Shown here: in pieces, positions 1 to 5,684 of the stretch
Layout of the letters: every line of letters begins with the position of its first letter
Numbering within the stretch: position 1 is the first letter of the stretch
Assembly (NCBI GenBank): GCA_009886305.1
Contig: QXZO01000140.1
Location: 1-5,684 of the forward strand
Source: Betaproteobacteria bacterium
GTDB taxonomy: Bacteria > Pseudomonadota > Gammaproteobacteria > Burkholderiales > Eutrophovitaceae
Direction: 5' to 3'
DNA length: 5,684 bases
The notes under the pieces: model-generated
Seen by the model: only the letters and a program-made list of their open reading frames with translations
Told to the model about the DNA's origin: nothing
Databases searched by the model: none
Program-made: the position numbers and the translations under genes

Positions 1-1194
1 CTCCTCTACCTCCTAGTCGGTGCTCTCAACCCAGCCGCTGAGGTTGTCCGCGACGAACGCGGTTGGTGGGTTGAAGCGGTTCAAGCCCCGCTAGCCAGCT
101 GGCTGCCTAGCTCCGTTCGTTCCGACTACCAGCCGATGAATGCCTGGCGCGCCCTTGTCAGCTTTGTTGCAGCCTTCACCCTCATCTGGGGACTCTGGGC
201 CGGACTCACGAGACGCAAGCCCGTTCTCCTCGTGCTCTGGTGTCTCTTGCTCAGTGGTGCTGGGATGGGACTGGTCGCGATCCTCCAGTATCTGACTGAG
301 GCCAAAGCAGTTCTTTGGACTTTCCCTTCTAGTAATAAACATTTCTGGGGCTCCTTTTTTTACCGGAACCAAGCTGCCGCTTATTTGAACTTGATCCTCA
401 TTGCAGCAGGCGTCCTCTTTTTCTACCACGCCAAGCGCACCCGCGAATTTTCCAGGAGTGGGGGCCCACACTTTCTTTGTTTCTTCTTCTTCGCCCTGAC
501 CGCGGCGTCCGTCGGGCTCGCACTCTCACGGGGCGGCATCCTCTTTGGTAGCATCCTCACCGTCTCTTTCCTAGTCTTATTAGTCTTCTTTGGGCTACAA
601 AGTATTTTCCATCTTCGCAGTTTTTGGCTGAATATACTTCCCGTAGTTATTCTTGGTTTAGGCGCCTACCTTGCTGTTTCTTTCATCGACCTCGATGCGA
701 TTGAAGAGCGCTTCGGCGATATCGAAAAAACTATCGAGATGGCCGATCAAGACGCCCGAGCCATTTCCACTCAGGCGAGCTGGGAGATGGCGCAGGATCG
801 CCTAGCGTTGGGCTGGGGTGGAGGTTCTTTTCGCTATATCTTCCCCATGTATCAGCGTAATTATCCAGAGATATACTACACTCACTATGACAGTAAAAAA
901 GGTTGGGTGGGCCGCCAGATGTATCGCTACGCGCACAATGACATCGTCCAATTTGTAGCTGAGTATGGGGCCATCGGCAGTGGCTTGGTGCTCCTCACAC
1001 TTCTCTGGATCCTTTTTTCCGCTTTCCGCATGTTCAGTTTTTCCGCTTTTTTCCTACTCGTCGGCTTCGCCACGTGTATGAGCCACGCCTTCCTTGATTT
1101 TATCTTCAACAGCCCCGCCTACTGGATGGCCTTCCTCGGCCTACTTGCAGCATCAAGCAAACTCTTGCAGCTAGAAGCCGCGCGTAGAGCGTAG
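1..1194 (+). CDS. O-antigen ligase/polymerase family membrane protein (Wzy_C type), 5' end outside window
   Basis: The frame is open from the first base and has 397 codons before the stop at 1192, so the gene starts upstream. The ATG at 136 lies mid-frame and is not a convincing start. Hydrophobic segments alternate with short loops throughout. Family motifs, numbered by window codon, are a WGSFFYRN block near 116-123 (the usual G-x-F-x-x-R-N), LSRGG at 175-179, GWGGGSF at 271-277, YAHND around His312, and a late H-x-x-x-DF segment near 358-363 followed by NSPAYW. The stretch between the last hydrophobic helix of the middle block and His312 is the large outer loop typical of O-antigen ligases and Wzy polymerases. 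These inner-membrane enzymes transfer or polymerise undecaprenyl-linked glycans on the periplasmic face. Ligase (WaaL-like) and polymerase roles cannot be separated from sequence. The gene ends in tandem TAG TAG. It is clearly richer in G+C than the genes from 1704 onward (hand count 38 of 60 in bases 1-60), suggesting it is more native to the genome. Confidence 0.85.
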   Translation, partial: LLYLLVGALNPAAEVVRDERGWWVEAVQAPLASWLPSSVRSDYQPMNAWRALVSFVAAFTLIWGLWAGLTRRKPVLLVLWCLLLSGAGMGLVAILQYLTEAKAVLWTFPSSNKHFWGSFFYRNQAAAYLNLILIAAGVLFFYHAKRTREFSRSGGPHFLCFFFFALTAASVGLALSRGGILFGSILTVSFLVLLVFFGLQSIFHLRSFWLNILPVVILGLGAYLAVSFIDLDAIEERFGDIEKTIEMADQDARAISTQASWEMAQDRLALGWGGGSFRYIFPMYQRNYPEIYYTHYDSKKGWVGRQMYRYAHNDIVQFVAEYGAIGSGLVLLTLLWILFSAFRMFSFSAFFLLVGFATCMSHAFLDFIFNSPAYWMAFLGLLAASSKLLQLEAARRA

Positions 1195-1274
1195 TAGATG
1201 AGACTTATTGCAGCCTTAGATCTCTGAATTGGGTCTGCCGCAGAATCAAAAATCAAGCACTTCGACTAAATTAA

Positions 1275-1619
1275 ACTAGCTACCTCTATGGCATCTGTGT
1301 TCTGGGACTCTTCTTCTTTACTGTTTATGGACCAAGTCAGCGACCCGCTCTCGCGATTAATAAATTTGCCCGTTTAATTGAAGATAGTGAGGCGACACCT
1401 GTCTTCGGCGACGGATCCACCCGCCGCGACTACACTTTTATTGACGATATTATTGAGGGCGTTATTGGATCACTTCATTATCACAGTTCGAACTATGAAG
1501 TGATTAATTTAGGTAACGACCAGACAGTAACGCTTTCAGATATGATTGAGACGATTGAGGAAGTTGTAGGTAAATCTGCCACTATTGATCGCCTGCAGGT
1601 GCAACCTAGCGATGTTTAA
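1275..1619 (+). pseudogene. Truncated NAD-dependent sugar-nucleotide epimerase (UDP-glucuronate 4-epimerase-like), internal fragment
   Basis: The frame reads 114 codons without a stop, bounded by TAA at 1272 and TAA at 1617, and has no plausible start codon near its beginning. The translation carries landmarks of the extended short-chain dehydrogenase/reductase family of nucleotide-sugar epimerases: YLYGICVLGLFFFTVYGP, then SQRPALAINKFARLIE, then VFGDGSTRRDYTFIDDI, then EVINLGNDQTVTLSDMIE, and QPSDV at the end. This matches the second half of a protein usually about 320-340 residues long. The N-terminal Rossmann GxxGxxG motif, the catalytic Tyr-x-x-x-Lys and the last 40 or so residues are absent, so it cannot be active alone. 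Positions usually conserved are altered, for example LFFF where LRFF is usual and GPSQRPALA where GPRQRPDLA is usual. Removing one T near 1614-1617 would change the stop into DVNVD, closer to the family's GDVxxTxAD, so a frameshift probably ended it. An intact copy may exist elsewhere in the genome. Confidence 0.85.
1469..1504. repeat. Perfect 10-bp inverted repeat enclosing a 10-bp palindrome
   Basis: The arm ATCACTTCAT at 1469-1478 is the exact reverse complement of ATGAAGTGAT at 1495-1504. The 16-base interval ends in AGTTCGAACT at 1485-1494, itself a perfect palindrome directly abutting the right arm. The structure lies inside the epimerase remnant, where it also reads as coding sequence, so chance is a reasonable explanation. 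No T run follows, so it does not look like an intrinsic terminator. Confidence 0.5.
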
Positions 1620-1670
1620 TGTAGACCCCATCTCAAGTCCCTTTTGCGTTCCGAGCGAGATAAGGATCTT

Positions 1671-1685
1671 CAAACGTTACGTTTG
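1671..1685. repeat. Short inverted repeat CAAACG-TTA-CGTTTG upstream of the flippase start
   Basis: Six-base arms at 1671-1676 and 1680-1685 flank a three-base centre, 18 bases before the preferred flippase ATG at 1704. The position would suit an operator or a small mRNA hairpin near the translation start. The repeat is short and no promoter elements around it are convincing, so any regulatory role is inference. Confidence 0.3.
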
Positions 1686-1703
1686 CCTCGTCTGGATTTT
1701 ACA

Positions 1704-3167
1704 ATGTTAAAACATGCTGAAAATTTAGTTCGTTATTTGTGGAACTCTCCTACGGTTAACACATGGCTGAACTTAGTCGTGAATTTGGGTAATAGCATTA
1801 TATTGTTACCCCTCGTATTGTCCGTATTTTCTGTTGAGGAAATCGCAGTTTTTTATCTGTTCTCAATTGTTATAGGCTTTAATATTCTGTTTTCGTTTGG
1901 TTTTGGTCCGACTATTTCACGATTTTTTGCTTATGCTAACGGCGGTATGCGAGTCGAAGAATTGAGTCAGCTTAAAGTAAATGAGCCTTCTGTGATGAAT
2001 GCGAATGCAAGAAGTTCTGAAACAAATTGGGAAACCGTAGCTGTCGTTTGGGGAGCTAGTAAGCGGATATATAAGGGCCTTGCGATCATAGCATTTTTGA
2101 CGTTTGGAACAGTTGGTTCTCTTGCCGTGGCTCATAGTGTAAATCAGATAGAAGGCCGCTGGGCTGGGTGGGGCTCATGGGGGCTAATGATAATTTGCCA
2201 GTCCTTGCTGATCCGCTTTTCATTTTTGAGAGCTGCTATTGCTGGTTTGGGAGGCGTTGCTTTGGCTGCAAGGGTCTCTGCTATTTGTGGGTTGGTTGCC
2301 ATTTTATTTGGAGGGGCGGTTTTGTATTATGGTGGTGGGTTATTTGGATATGTATTAGTTCGTCAACTGCTTCTAGTTACGCCATTAGTAATCATTTTTT
2401 TGATTTTGAGAAAGTTTCGCGGAGGTAATCTGCTTCAGTTGAAAGATTCTGATGGAAGCCAAGTTATGGGGGTTGCATGGAAGAGTGCAAAGCGCGCTGG
2501 AATTGGACATGTTTTGAAATTCGGCACAAGTTATAGCTTACCACTGATTTATGCTCAATTTGCAAGTGCCGCCCAATTGGCGTCCTATTTGGTGACTTAC
2601 AAGTTACTTCAAACATTGATGCAGTTTGCGCAGGCTCCATTCTTTGCCTGGCTTCCGAGCATTCAGCGTTTGTATTCGCAGGGAAAGCTCGATCAAATGA
2701 TGAAGCAAGTTGTGAGCTCGGGGGGGCTATCAGCTCTAGTTGTCACCAGCGGAGTTATACTGGTTGTGTTTTGGGGAGATAGCGCTATTGAATTACTGGA
2801 TTCGGATGTAGGGCTGATGGACTCCTTGATTATATTTCTGTTAGCGATAGCTCTCTACGGTGAGATGGTCGCCACGCAAGGGTTACAATTGTATTCTGTT
2901 AGTGGTCATGTAGTGGGTGATCGAGCTAGTTTTTATTACATGGTTTCCTTTATAGTGATTGGAATTATATTAAGTTTTTTGAGAGAACCTAATTTAGATA
3001 TGTTCATATTTTCGATGGCAGCATCTTTTTTGTTCTGTTATATTCCTTATGTCTATTATTACTCCGTGAGTTTCTTTGGGCGACAATATGGGCTTTCAGT
3101 GTTAGGTGTATTCGGCCCCACTTTCTGTGTCTTAGGGATTGGGATTCTTTACAATATCAATATATAA
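1704..3167 (+). CDS. Wzx-like oligosaccharide flippase (polysaccharide biosynthesis membrane protein)
   Basis: This 487-residue protein is hydrophobic throughout, with roughly 11-12 predicted membrane segments (for example about residues 22-41, 46-67, 122-144, 185-205, 215-235, 343-358, 372-391, 412-423, 433-452 and 464-482). Its length and pattern fit the MATE/MVF-type polysaccharide flippases, which are usually 400-500 residues. The N-terminus resembles that family: a WLNLVVNLGNSI segment, a VFSVEEIAVFYLF stretch recalling the common LSxEEyGxW region, and an FGFGPTISRFFAYANGG segment recalling the usual dLGl..tisRf.a. Such proteins move undecaprenyl-diphosphate-linked repeat units across the inner membrane. 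I prefer ATG 1704, which has TGGA seven bases upstream. A TTG at 1644 would add 20 mostly charged residues with no ribosome site, and the family normally starts near its first helix. The next gene follows the stop by four bases. Base composition is AT-rich (15 G+C of 60 in 2941-3000), unlike the first gene. A run of seven G occurs at 2720-2726. Confidence 0.85.
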   Translation: MLKHAENLVRYLWNSPTVNTWLNLVVNLGNSIILLPLVLSVFSVEEIAVFYLFSIVIGFNILFSFGFGPTISRFFAYANGGMRVEELSQLKVNEPSVMNANARSSETNWETVAVVWGASKRIYKGLAIIAFLTFGTVGSLAVAHSVNQIEGRWAGWGSWGLMIICQSLLIRFSFLRAAIAGLGGVALAARVSAICGLVAILFGGAVLYYGGGLFGYVLVRQLLLVTPLVIIFLILRKFRGGNLLQLKDSDGSQVMGVAWKSAKRAGIGHVLKFGTSYSLPLIYAQFASAAQLASYLVTYKLLQTLMQFAQAPFFAWLPSIQRLYSQGKLDQMMKQVVSSGGLSALVVTSGVILVVFWGDSAIELLDSDVGLMDSLIIFLLAIALYGEMVATQGLQLYSVSGHVVGDRASFYYMVSFIVIGIILSFLREPNLDMFIFSMAASFLFCYIPYVYYYSVSFFGRQYGLSVLGVFGPTFCVLGIGILYNINI

Positions 3168-3171
3168 TTTT

Positions 3172-3909
3172 ATGAATATATCAGTAATAATTGATTCACT
3201 TCGTTCTCGATTCGCCGATCTTGTAGACCGGCGAAAGAAAGTAGTGGTATGTGGATACCCTAGATCTGGAAATACCTGGACAACGCGCTTAGTTGCTGAG
3301 GCGTTGTCTGCGCCTGTAGGTGGTTTCTATCGAGATTATGCCGGTAATTATAGAAGGCGAGAAGTTGCAATCGAGGGGATTGAGCGCGCGAATAAACATA
3401 ATATCGTGCTATATAAATCACATCATGATGCACAGTTTTTTGAGCGGAAAGATATCTCTGTTATTTTTGTTGTGCGCGACCCTCGGGATGTCGCTTTATC
3501 GGCAATGTCCTATTTTTATGGCACTAAAGATCCTGTTGCATTAGAGCAGGTTTTCGATGTAATGTCCGGAGCGAAGGTGTCGGGGAAGCCATGGTTCGGT
3601 AATTGGAATCAGTATATTACAGAATGGTTAAATCGAGATCCCTTGATTTTGCGTTATGAAGATTTAATATGTGATCCCGAGGCGGAGTTGAGCCGAGCTT
3701 TTAAAGTATTAGAGCTTGAGTATTCTCACTCTAGTGTCGTTTCTGCTATCGAGAATAATTCGAGTGGAAATAGATTGGCACAAGGAGATAGTCATGTTGT
3801 TGTTGCGAAGGCTGAGAGATATCGATCAGAGTTGTCAGATTCACAATTAGAGGCGTGTGGTCAACTTTTTGGTAATACCTTAGAAACACTTGGTTATAGT
3901 CGCATATGA
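3172..3909 (+). CDS. PAPS-dependent sulfotransferase (Sulfotransfer_1-like), probably acting on a surface glycan
   Basis: The 245-residue protein has no evident signal peptide or membrane helix, so it should be cytoplasmic. Residues 28-36, GYPRSGNTW, match the 5'-phosphosulfate-binding loop (YPKSGTTW in animal enzymes, with Arg for Lys as is common in bacteria). Residues 82-85, KSHH, sit where the family has K-T-H, making His84 the likely catalytic base. Residues 102-110, RDPRDVALS, match the 3'-phosphate-binding motif with the usual eight-residue spacing between Arg102 and Ser110. A YEDL motif at 162-165 followed by DPE is typical of the C-terminal half. The classic late R/KGxxG motif is not clear; a degenerate SSGNRLAQGD lies there. 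The family transfers sulfate from PAPS to hydroxyl or amino groups. The flippase and polymerase neighbours suggest a sugar substrate, by inference. ATG 3172 follows the flippase stop by four bases without a clear Shine-Dalgarno, suggesting coupled translation. A TTG at 3139 would add 11 hydrophobic residues overlapping the flippase and is less likely. Confidence 0.88.
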   Translation: MNISVIIDSLRSRFADLVDRRKKVVVCGYPRSGNTWTTRLVAEALSAPVGGFYRDYAGNYRRREVAIEGIERANKHNIVLYKSHHDAQFFERKDISVIFVVRDPRDVALSAMSYFYGTKDPVALEQVFDVMSGAKVSGKPWFGNWNQYITEWLNRDPLILRYEDLICDPEAELSRAFKVLELEYSHSSVVSAIENNSSGNRLAQGDSHVVVAKAERYRSELSDSQLEACGQLFGNTLETLGYSRI

Positions 3910-4092
3910 AGTGTAGTTATAATGAAATGTTTACTGTTTAATTTTTTGTGCAGCACCTATCTCGGCGAGTTGACTGAGAATCATTGTGGCGGGGTTGGTC
4001 GCTGATGGGCAGTAGCACTTATTATATTGATGCTTGGCTCAATATGAAAATCCTACACATCTGTGCGGTAGTTACATTTTTTGAGTAAAAAT
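3910..4092 (+). other. Intergenic spacer with two overlapping 27-codon ORFs
   Basis: Between the sulfotransferase and the polymerase-like gene, one ORF runs 3922-4005 (beginning MKCLLFNFLC) and a second runs 4005-4088 (beginning MGSSTYYIDAW), joined by a TGATG stop-start overlap. The second contains MKILHICAVV from 4044, which looks like the opening of many GT4 glycosyltransferases (MKILHI...), then stops after TFFE. Neither ORF has a convincing ribosome site and I do not believe either makes a functional protein. A TATAAT lies at 3918-3923 but lacks a properly spaced -35 element. The stretch is best read as recombination or deletion debris. Confidence 0.4.
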
Positions 4093-5304
4093 ATGAATAA
4101 GGTTAATCTAAGCAATTTATTCTGGCTGATTTATATTTGTGCGACTGGTTTTTGTGGGGCGTCCGGATTTCTGAATCATTACATTGTTGATATAACATCT
4201 TTTAGTTTCGTTGAGCTCTTGTTTTTGCCTGTGCTCTACTTAAAGCGGAAGGAGATTAAGCGTGGAATCTCGATTGCGCTACGTAAAGACGGTGTGATAC
4301 TATTTCTATCGATATTGTTATTGATAGTACTTGTCGCGATTGGGGGCGTTACTTCAGATGGAAATGTTCGAGGTGTATTAGGTACGAGCCGAGGCTATCT
4401 ATATATTTTATGTGTTGGAATATACTTTAGGAATAACCCTCTACCGGGCCTGTATGTAATATATGCATTAGCACTGGGAGCTTTGCTTGGAGATCTGGCA
4501 TTAATGTTTAAGGGGACATTCTATGGCGAGATTTTTAAGGCTAAGGGAGATGACATATATAAAACTAATCTGATGGCTTTATATCTTTGCGTCTCGGCCT
4601 CGATCTTGAGCCGGCGCGTGTTATTGATGCTTATCGCGGTAGTGCTTGCGGTGGTTATTACAGTTGTTGGTTCCTTTCGTATCAATATTGCGGTGATGAT
4701 GATTGCATTACTGTTTGGATTTTTTGCAGGCCTTAGGAAGCTTAATTTCGTAGGTTTTTTCGGGATGTCATTTGGTCTAGCGATTTCATCGGTTTTGGGC
4801 TTTTTTACACTTAATTATCTACTTGAGAGCGGGATTTTGTCTAGATACGGAACCTTTCGGATCGTTGACCGTACGATCGCATTTTTTAATGGGGATTTTT
4901 ACCTGAGTCAGGACATAACGCGCTTTCAAATGTTCAATAGCATCTTTGAAGATGTCGCGAATTCTTTAGTCCCGCGGGGTATGTTAGCTAAGAATTTGGG
5001 GGGTAACTATAATGATTTACCTTTGGATGAAATTTTCTATGTATTTTCAATCCCAATGGGTTCCTTGCTGCTCATTTTTGCACTGTACAAAACATGTAGG
5101 TTTTATTGGTTTATGCGTAGTGGGCAGTTGGCCAATCGAGAAGATGGCCTAATCATGGGATTCTCGGTCTTAGCAATTCTATTTCTCTTGTCGAACGGAC
5201 GGTTTTTATATATCCCTTACGAGTCAATACTTTATGGCATGTGTCTTGGTCGTTTATTTGCACCAAGGGAGAATTTGATAAACTTTCAAAGGAGGCTTCA
5301 TTGA
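4093..5304 (+). CDS. Wzy-like polysaccharide polymerase (divergent multi-spanning membrane protein)
   Basis: The 403-residue protein has about 11-12 hydrophobic segments and a large polar loop at about residues 243-309, just before a late pair or trio of helices. This is the usual plan of Wzy O-antigen and capsule polymerases, which join repeat units on the periplasmic side of the inner membrane. Suggestive features are GSFRINIAVMM near 193-203, which recalls the SRxxl segment before a helix in O-antigen ligase-like proteins, the loop segment DITRFQMFNSIF, and GGNYNDLPLDEIFY before a hydrophobic helix. Wzy proteins share little sequence, so the call rests on topology, size and neighbours. An EpsG-like or unassigned membrane protein is the alternative. 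ATG 4093 is preferred, with GAG seven bases upstream; an in-frame TTG at 4081 would add only four residues. The stop overlaps the next gene's TTG. A run of six G occurs at 4998-5003. Confidence 0.65.
   Translation: MNKVNLSNLFWLIYICATGFCGASGFLNHYIVDITSFSFVELLFLPVLYLKRKEIKRGISIALRKDGVILFLSILLLIVLVAIGGVTSDGNVRGVLGTSRGYLYILCVGIYFRNNPLPGLYVIYALALGALLGDLALMFKGTFYGEIFKAKGDDIYKTNLMALYLCVSASILSRRVLLMLIAVVLAVVITVVGSFRINIAVMMIALLFGFFAGLRKLNFVGFFGMSFGLAISSVLGFFTLNYLLESGILSRYGTFRIVDRTIAFFNGDFYLSQDITRFQMFNSIFEDVANSLVPRGMLAKNLGGNYNDLPLDEIFYVFSIPMGSLLLIFALYKTCRFYWFMRSGQLANREDGLIMGFSVLAILFLLSNGRFLYIPYESILYGMCLGRLFAPRENLINFQRRLH
5288..5295 (+). promoter_or_regulatory. Strong Shine-Dalgarno sequence deciding a TTG start
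   Basis: AAAGGAGG lies five bases before the TTG at 5301, inside the last codons of the polymerase-like gene. It is by far the best ribosome-binding site in the window. The in-frame ATG at 5328 lies 32 bases beyond it and has no purine-rich site of its own, so the SD favours TTG as the start. Confidence 0.7.
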
Positions 5305-5684
5305 GATACGAGCCGTCGACTTCCTCAATGAAAAGTATTACATTGTTGTTTGAGCCGGTTGCCTCAGGGCATCATTTTGAATTTTTAGCGTATTTAATAC
5401 GATATGCAAATCAAATTGGCGTGACTGAGTCTCTCGCAGTTGTTGCTAGTAATGCTTTTGCCGAACGTTACATAAAGTTCTTTCCTGGAGCAGATTTGAA
5501 TCCGCAAAACTATAAGCTCTTGACGTTTCTCGATGCAGATGAACTAGCTTGGTTAGAAGATCCGGCTCTATCTGTTCTTAAGAGACATCGACGTTCTTAT
5601 GTATTGATGCATCAAACCGCCGCGGAGGTGGGCGCCCAGCACATTCACTCAGACTCGTTCAATCTTTTGCAGTTGTTCACGCTG
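5301..5684 (+). CDS. Probable glycosyltransferase, N-terminal part (3' end outside window)
   Basis: The frame is open for 128 codons to the end of the window. After nine extra residues it reads MKSITLLFEPVASGHHFEFL, which resembles the first strand and loop of GT-B glycosyltransferases whose N-terminus has an EPxxxGHxxEYL pattern. Such enzymes add a sugar from a nucleotide donor to the growing lipid-linked repeat unit in the cytoplasm. No donor-binding motif is visible because the C-terminal domain is missing, so the family call is inference from a short motif and the neighbourhood. The TTG at 5301 overlaps the previous TGA as TTGA and sits five bases after AAAGGAGG, indicating coupled translation. 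The methionine at 5328 would otherwise be the more natural-looking protein start. Confidence 0.55.
   Translation, partial: MRYEPSTSSMKSITLLFEPVASGHHFEFLAYLIRYANQIGVTESLAVVASNAFAERYIKFFPGADLNPQNYKLLTFLDADELAWLEDPALSVLKRHRRSYVLMHQTAAEVGAQHIHSDSFNLLQLFTL

Larger units (their letters stand above)
1195..1703 (+). other. Stretch without an intact gene between the ligase-family gene and the flippase
   Basis: This stretch of about 500 bases contains only debris and small sequence structures. Bases 1198-1227 form a nine-codon ORF (MRLIAALDL then a stop) with no recognisable meaning. From about 1275 to 1619 lies an epimerase remnant, annotated separately. Bases 1620-1703 show no coding signal I trust, although a TTG at 1644 would extend the flippase frame by 20 residues. 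Two inverted repeats occur, at 1469-1504 and 1671-1685. I saw no GC-rich hairpin followed by a T run that would serve as a terminator, and no well-spaced sigma-70-type promoter, so the flippase may be transcribed from upstream. Confidence 0.6.

Noticed and set aside
93..104. Perfect 12-bp palindrome AGCCAGCTGGCT.
   Set aside because: It lies within well-supported coding sequence, and about one such palindrome is expected by chance in a window of this size.
91..471. Long open frame on the minus strand opposite the ligase-family gene.
   Set aside because: It is a shadow of a well-supported membrane-protein gene and its translation shows no recognisable domain.
1644..1703. Upstream TTG extension of the flippase adding 20 residues.
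   Set aside because: There is no ribosome-binding site before it, the added residues are charged and unlike the family's N-terminus, and an ATG with a modest upstream TGGA is available.
2168..2428. Second + strand open frame inside the flippase gene.
   Set aside because: It is an out-of-frame shadow, rich in Trp and Cys, with no family resemblance; the flippase frame explains the region.
3211..3235. Seven-bp inverted repeat TTCGCCG/CGGCGAA with an 11-base loop early in the sulfotransferase gene.
   Set aside because: It is inside coding sequence, has no T run after it, and is short enough to be chance; an attenuator role cannot be supported.
3918..3923. TATAAT resembling a -10 promoter element in the spacer after the sulfotransferase.
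   Set aside because: The nearest TTGGTT is about 22 bases upstream, too far for normal spacing, and there is no extended -10 motif; such hexamers are common in AT-rich DNA.

Overview
The window looks like part of a bacterial cell-surface polysaccharide locus (O-antigen, capsule or exopolysaccharide) of the Wzx/Wzy type. All genes are on the + strand. The source is probably a Verrucomicrobiota member, perhaps a marine Opitutales/Puniceicoccaceae relative. That guess rests on recalled resemblance of the first protein's motifs (GWGGGSF, NYPEIYY, GWVGRQ, YRYAHND) to O-antigen ligase family proteins of that phylum, and no search was run.

Layout: (1) 1-1194 is the 3' part of a GC-rich gene for a multi-spanning O-antigen ligase/polymerase family protein, ending in two tandem stop codons. 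(2) 1195-1703 has no intact gene. It holds a truncated NAD-dependent sugar-nucleotide epimerase of the UDP-glucuronate epimerase type, with N-terminal half and C-terminal tail missing, plus two small inverted repeats. (3) 1704-3167 encodes a Wzx-like flippase. (4) 3172-3909, four bases later, encodes a PAPS-dependent sulfotransferase with recognisable cofactor motifs. (5) 3910-4092 is a short spacer with two tiny ORFs, one containing MKILHIC, which resembles the first residues of many family-4 glycosyltransferases. (6) 4093-5304 encodes a divergent multi-spanning protein with the architecture of a Wzy polymerase. (7) From 5301 a probable glycosyltransferase begins, with a TTG start placed by a strong Shine-Dalgarno sequence and overlapping the previous stop. 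It runs off the window.

Together the genes suggest a pathway in which lipid-linked repeat units are built by glycosyltransferases, sulfated, flipped by the Wzx-like protein and polymerised by the Wzy-like protein. The upstream ligase-family protein may do attachment or a second polymerisation. Base composition changes from GC-rich in the first gene to uneven and AT-rich in the later genes, with the broken epimerase at the transition. This fits a variable cassette inserted beside a more native gene.

No tRNA, rRNA, CRISPR array, intact insertion sequence or convincing intrinsic terminator was seen. The most notable items are the sulfotransferase between flippase and polymerase, and the gene debris marking recombination. 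I found no evidence for a wholly new kind of system.
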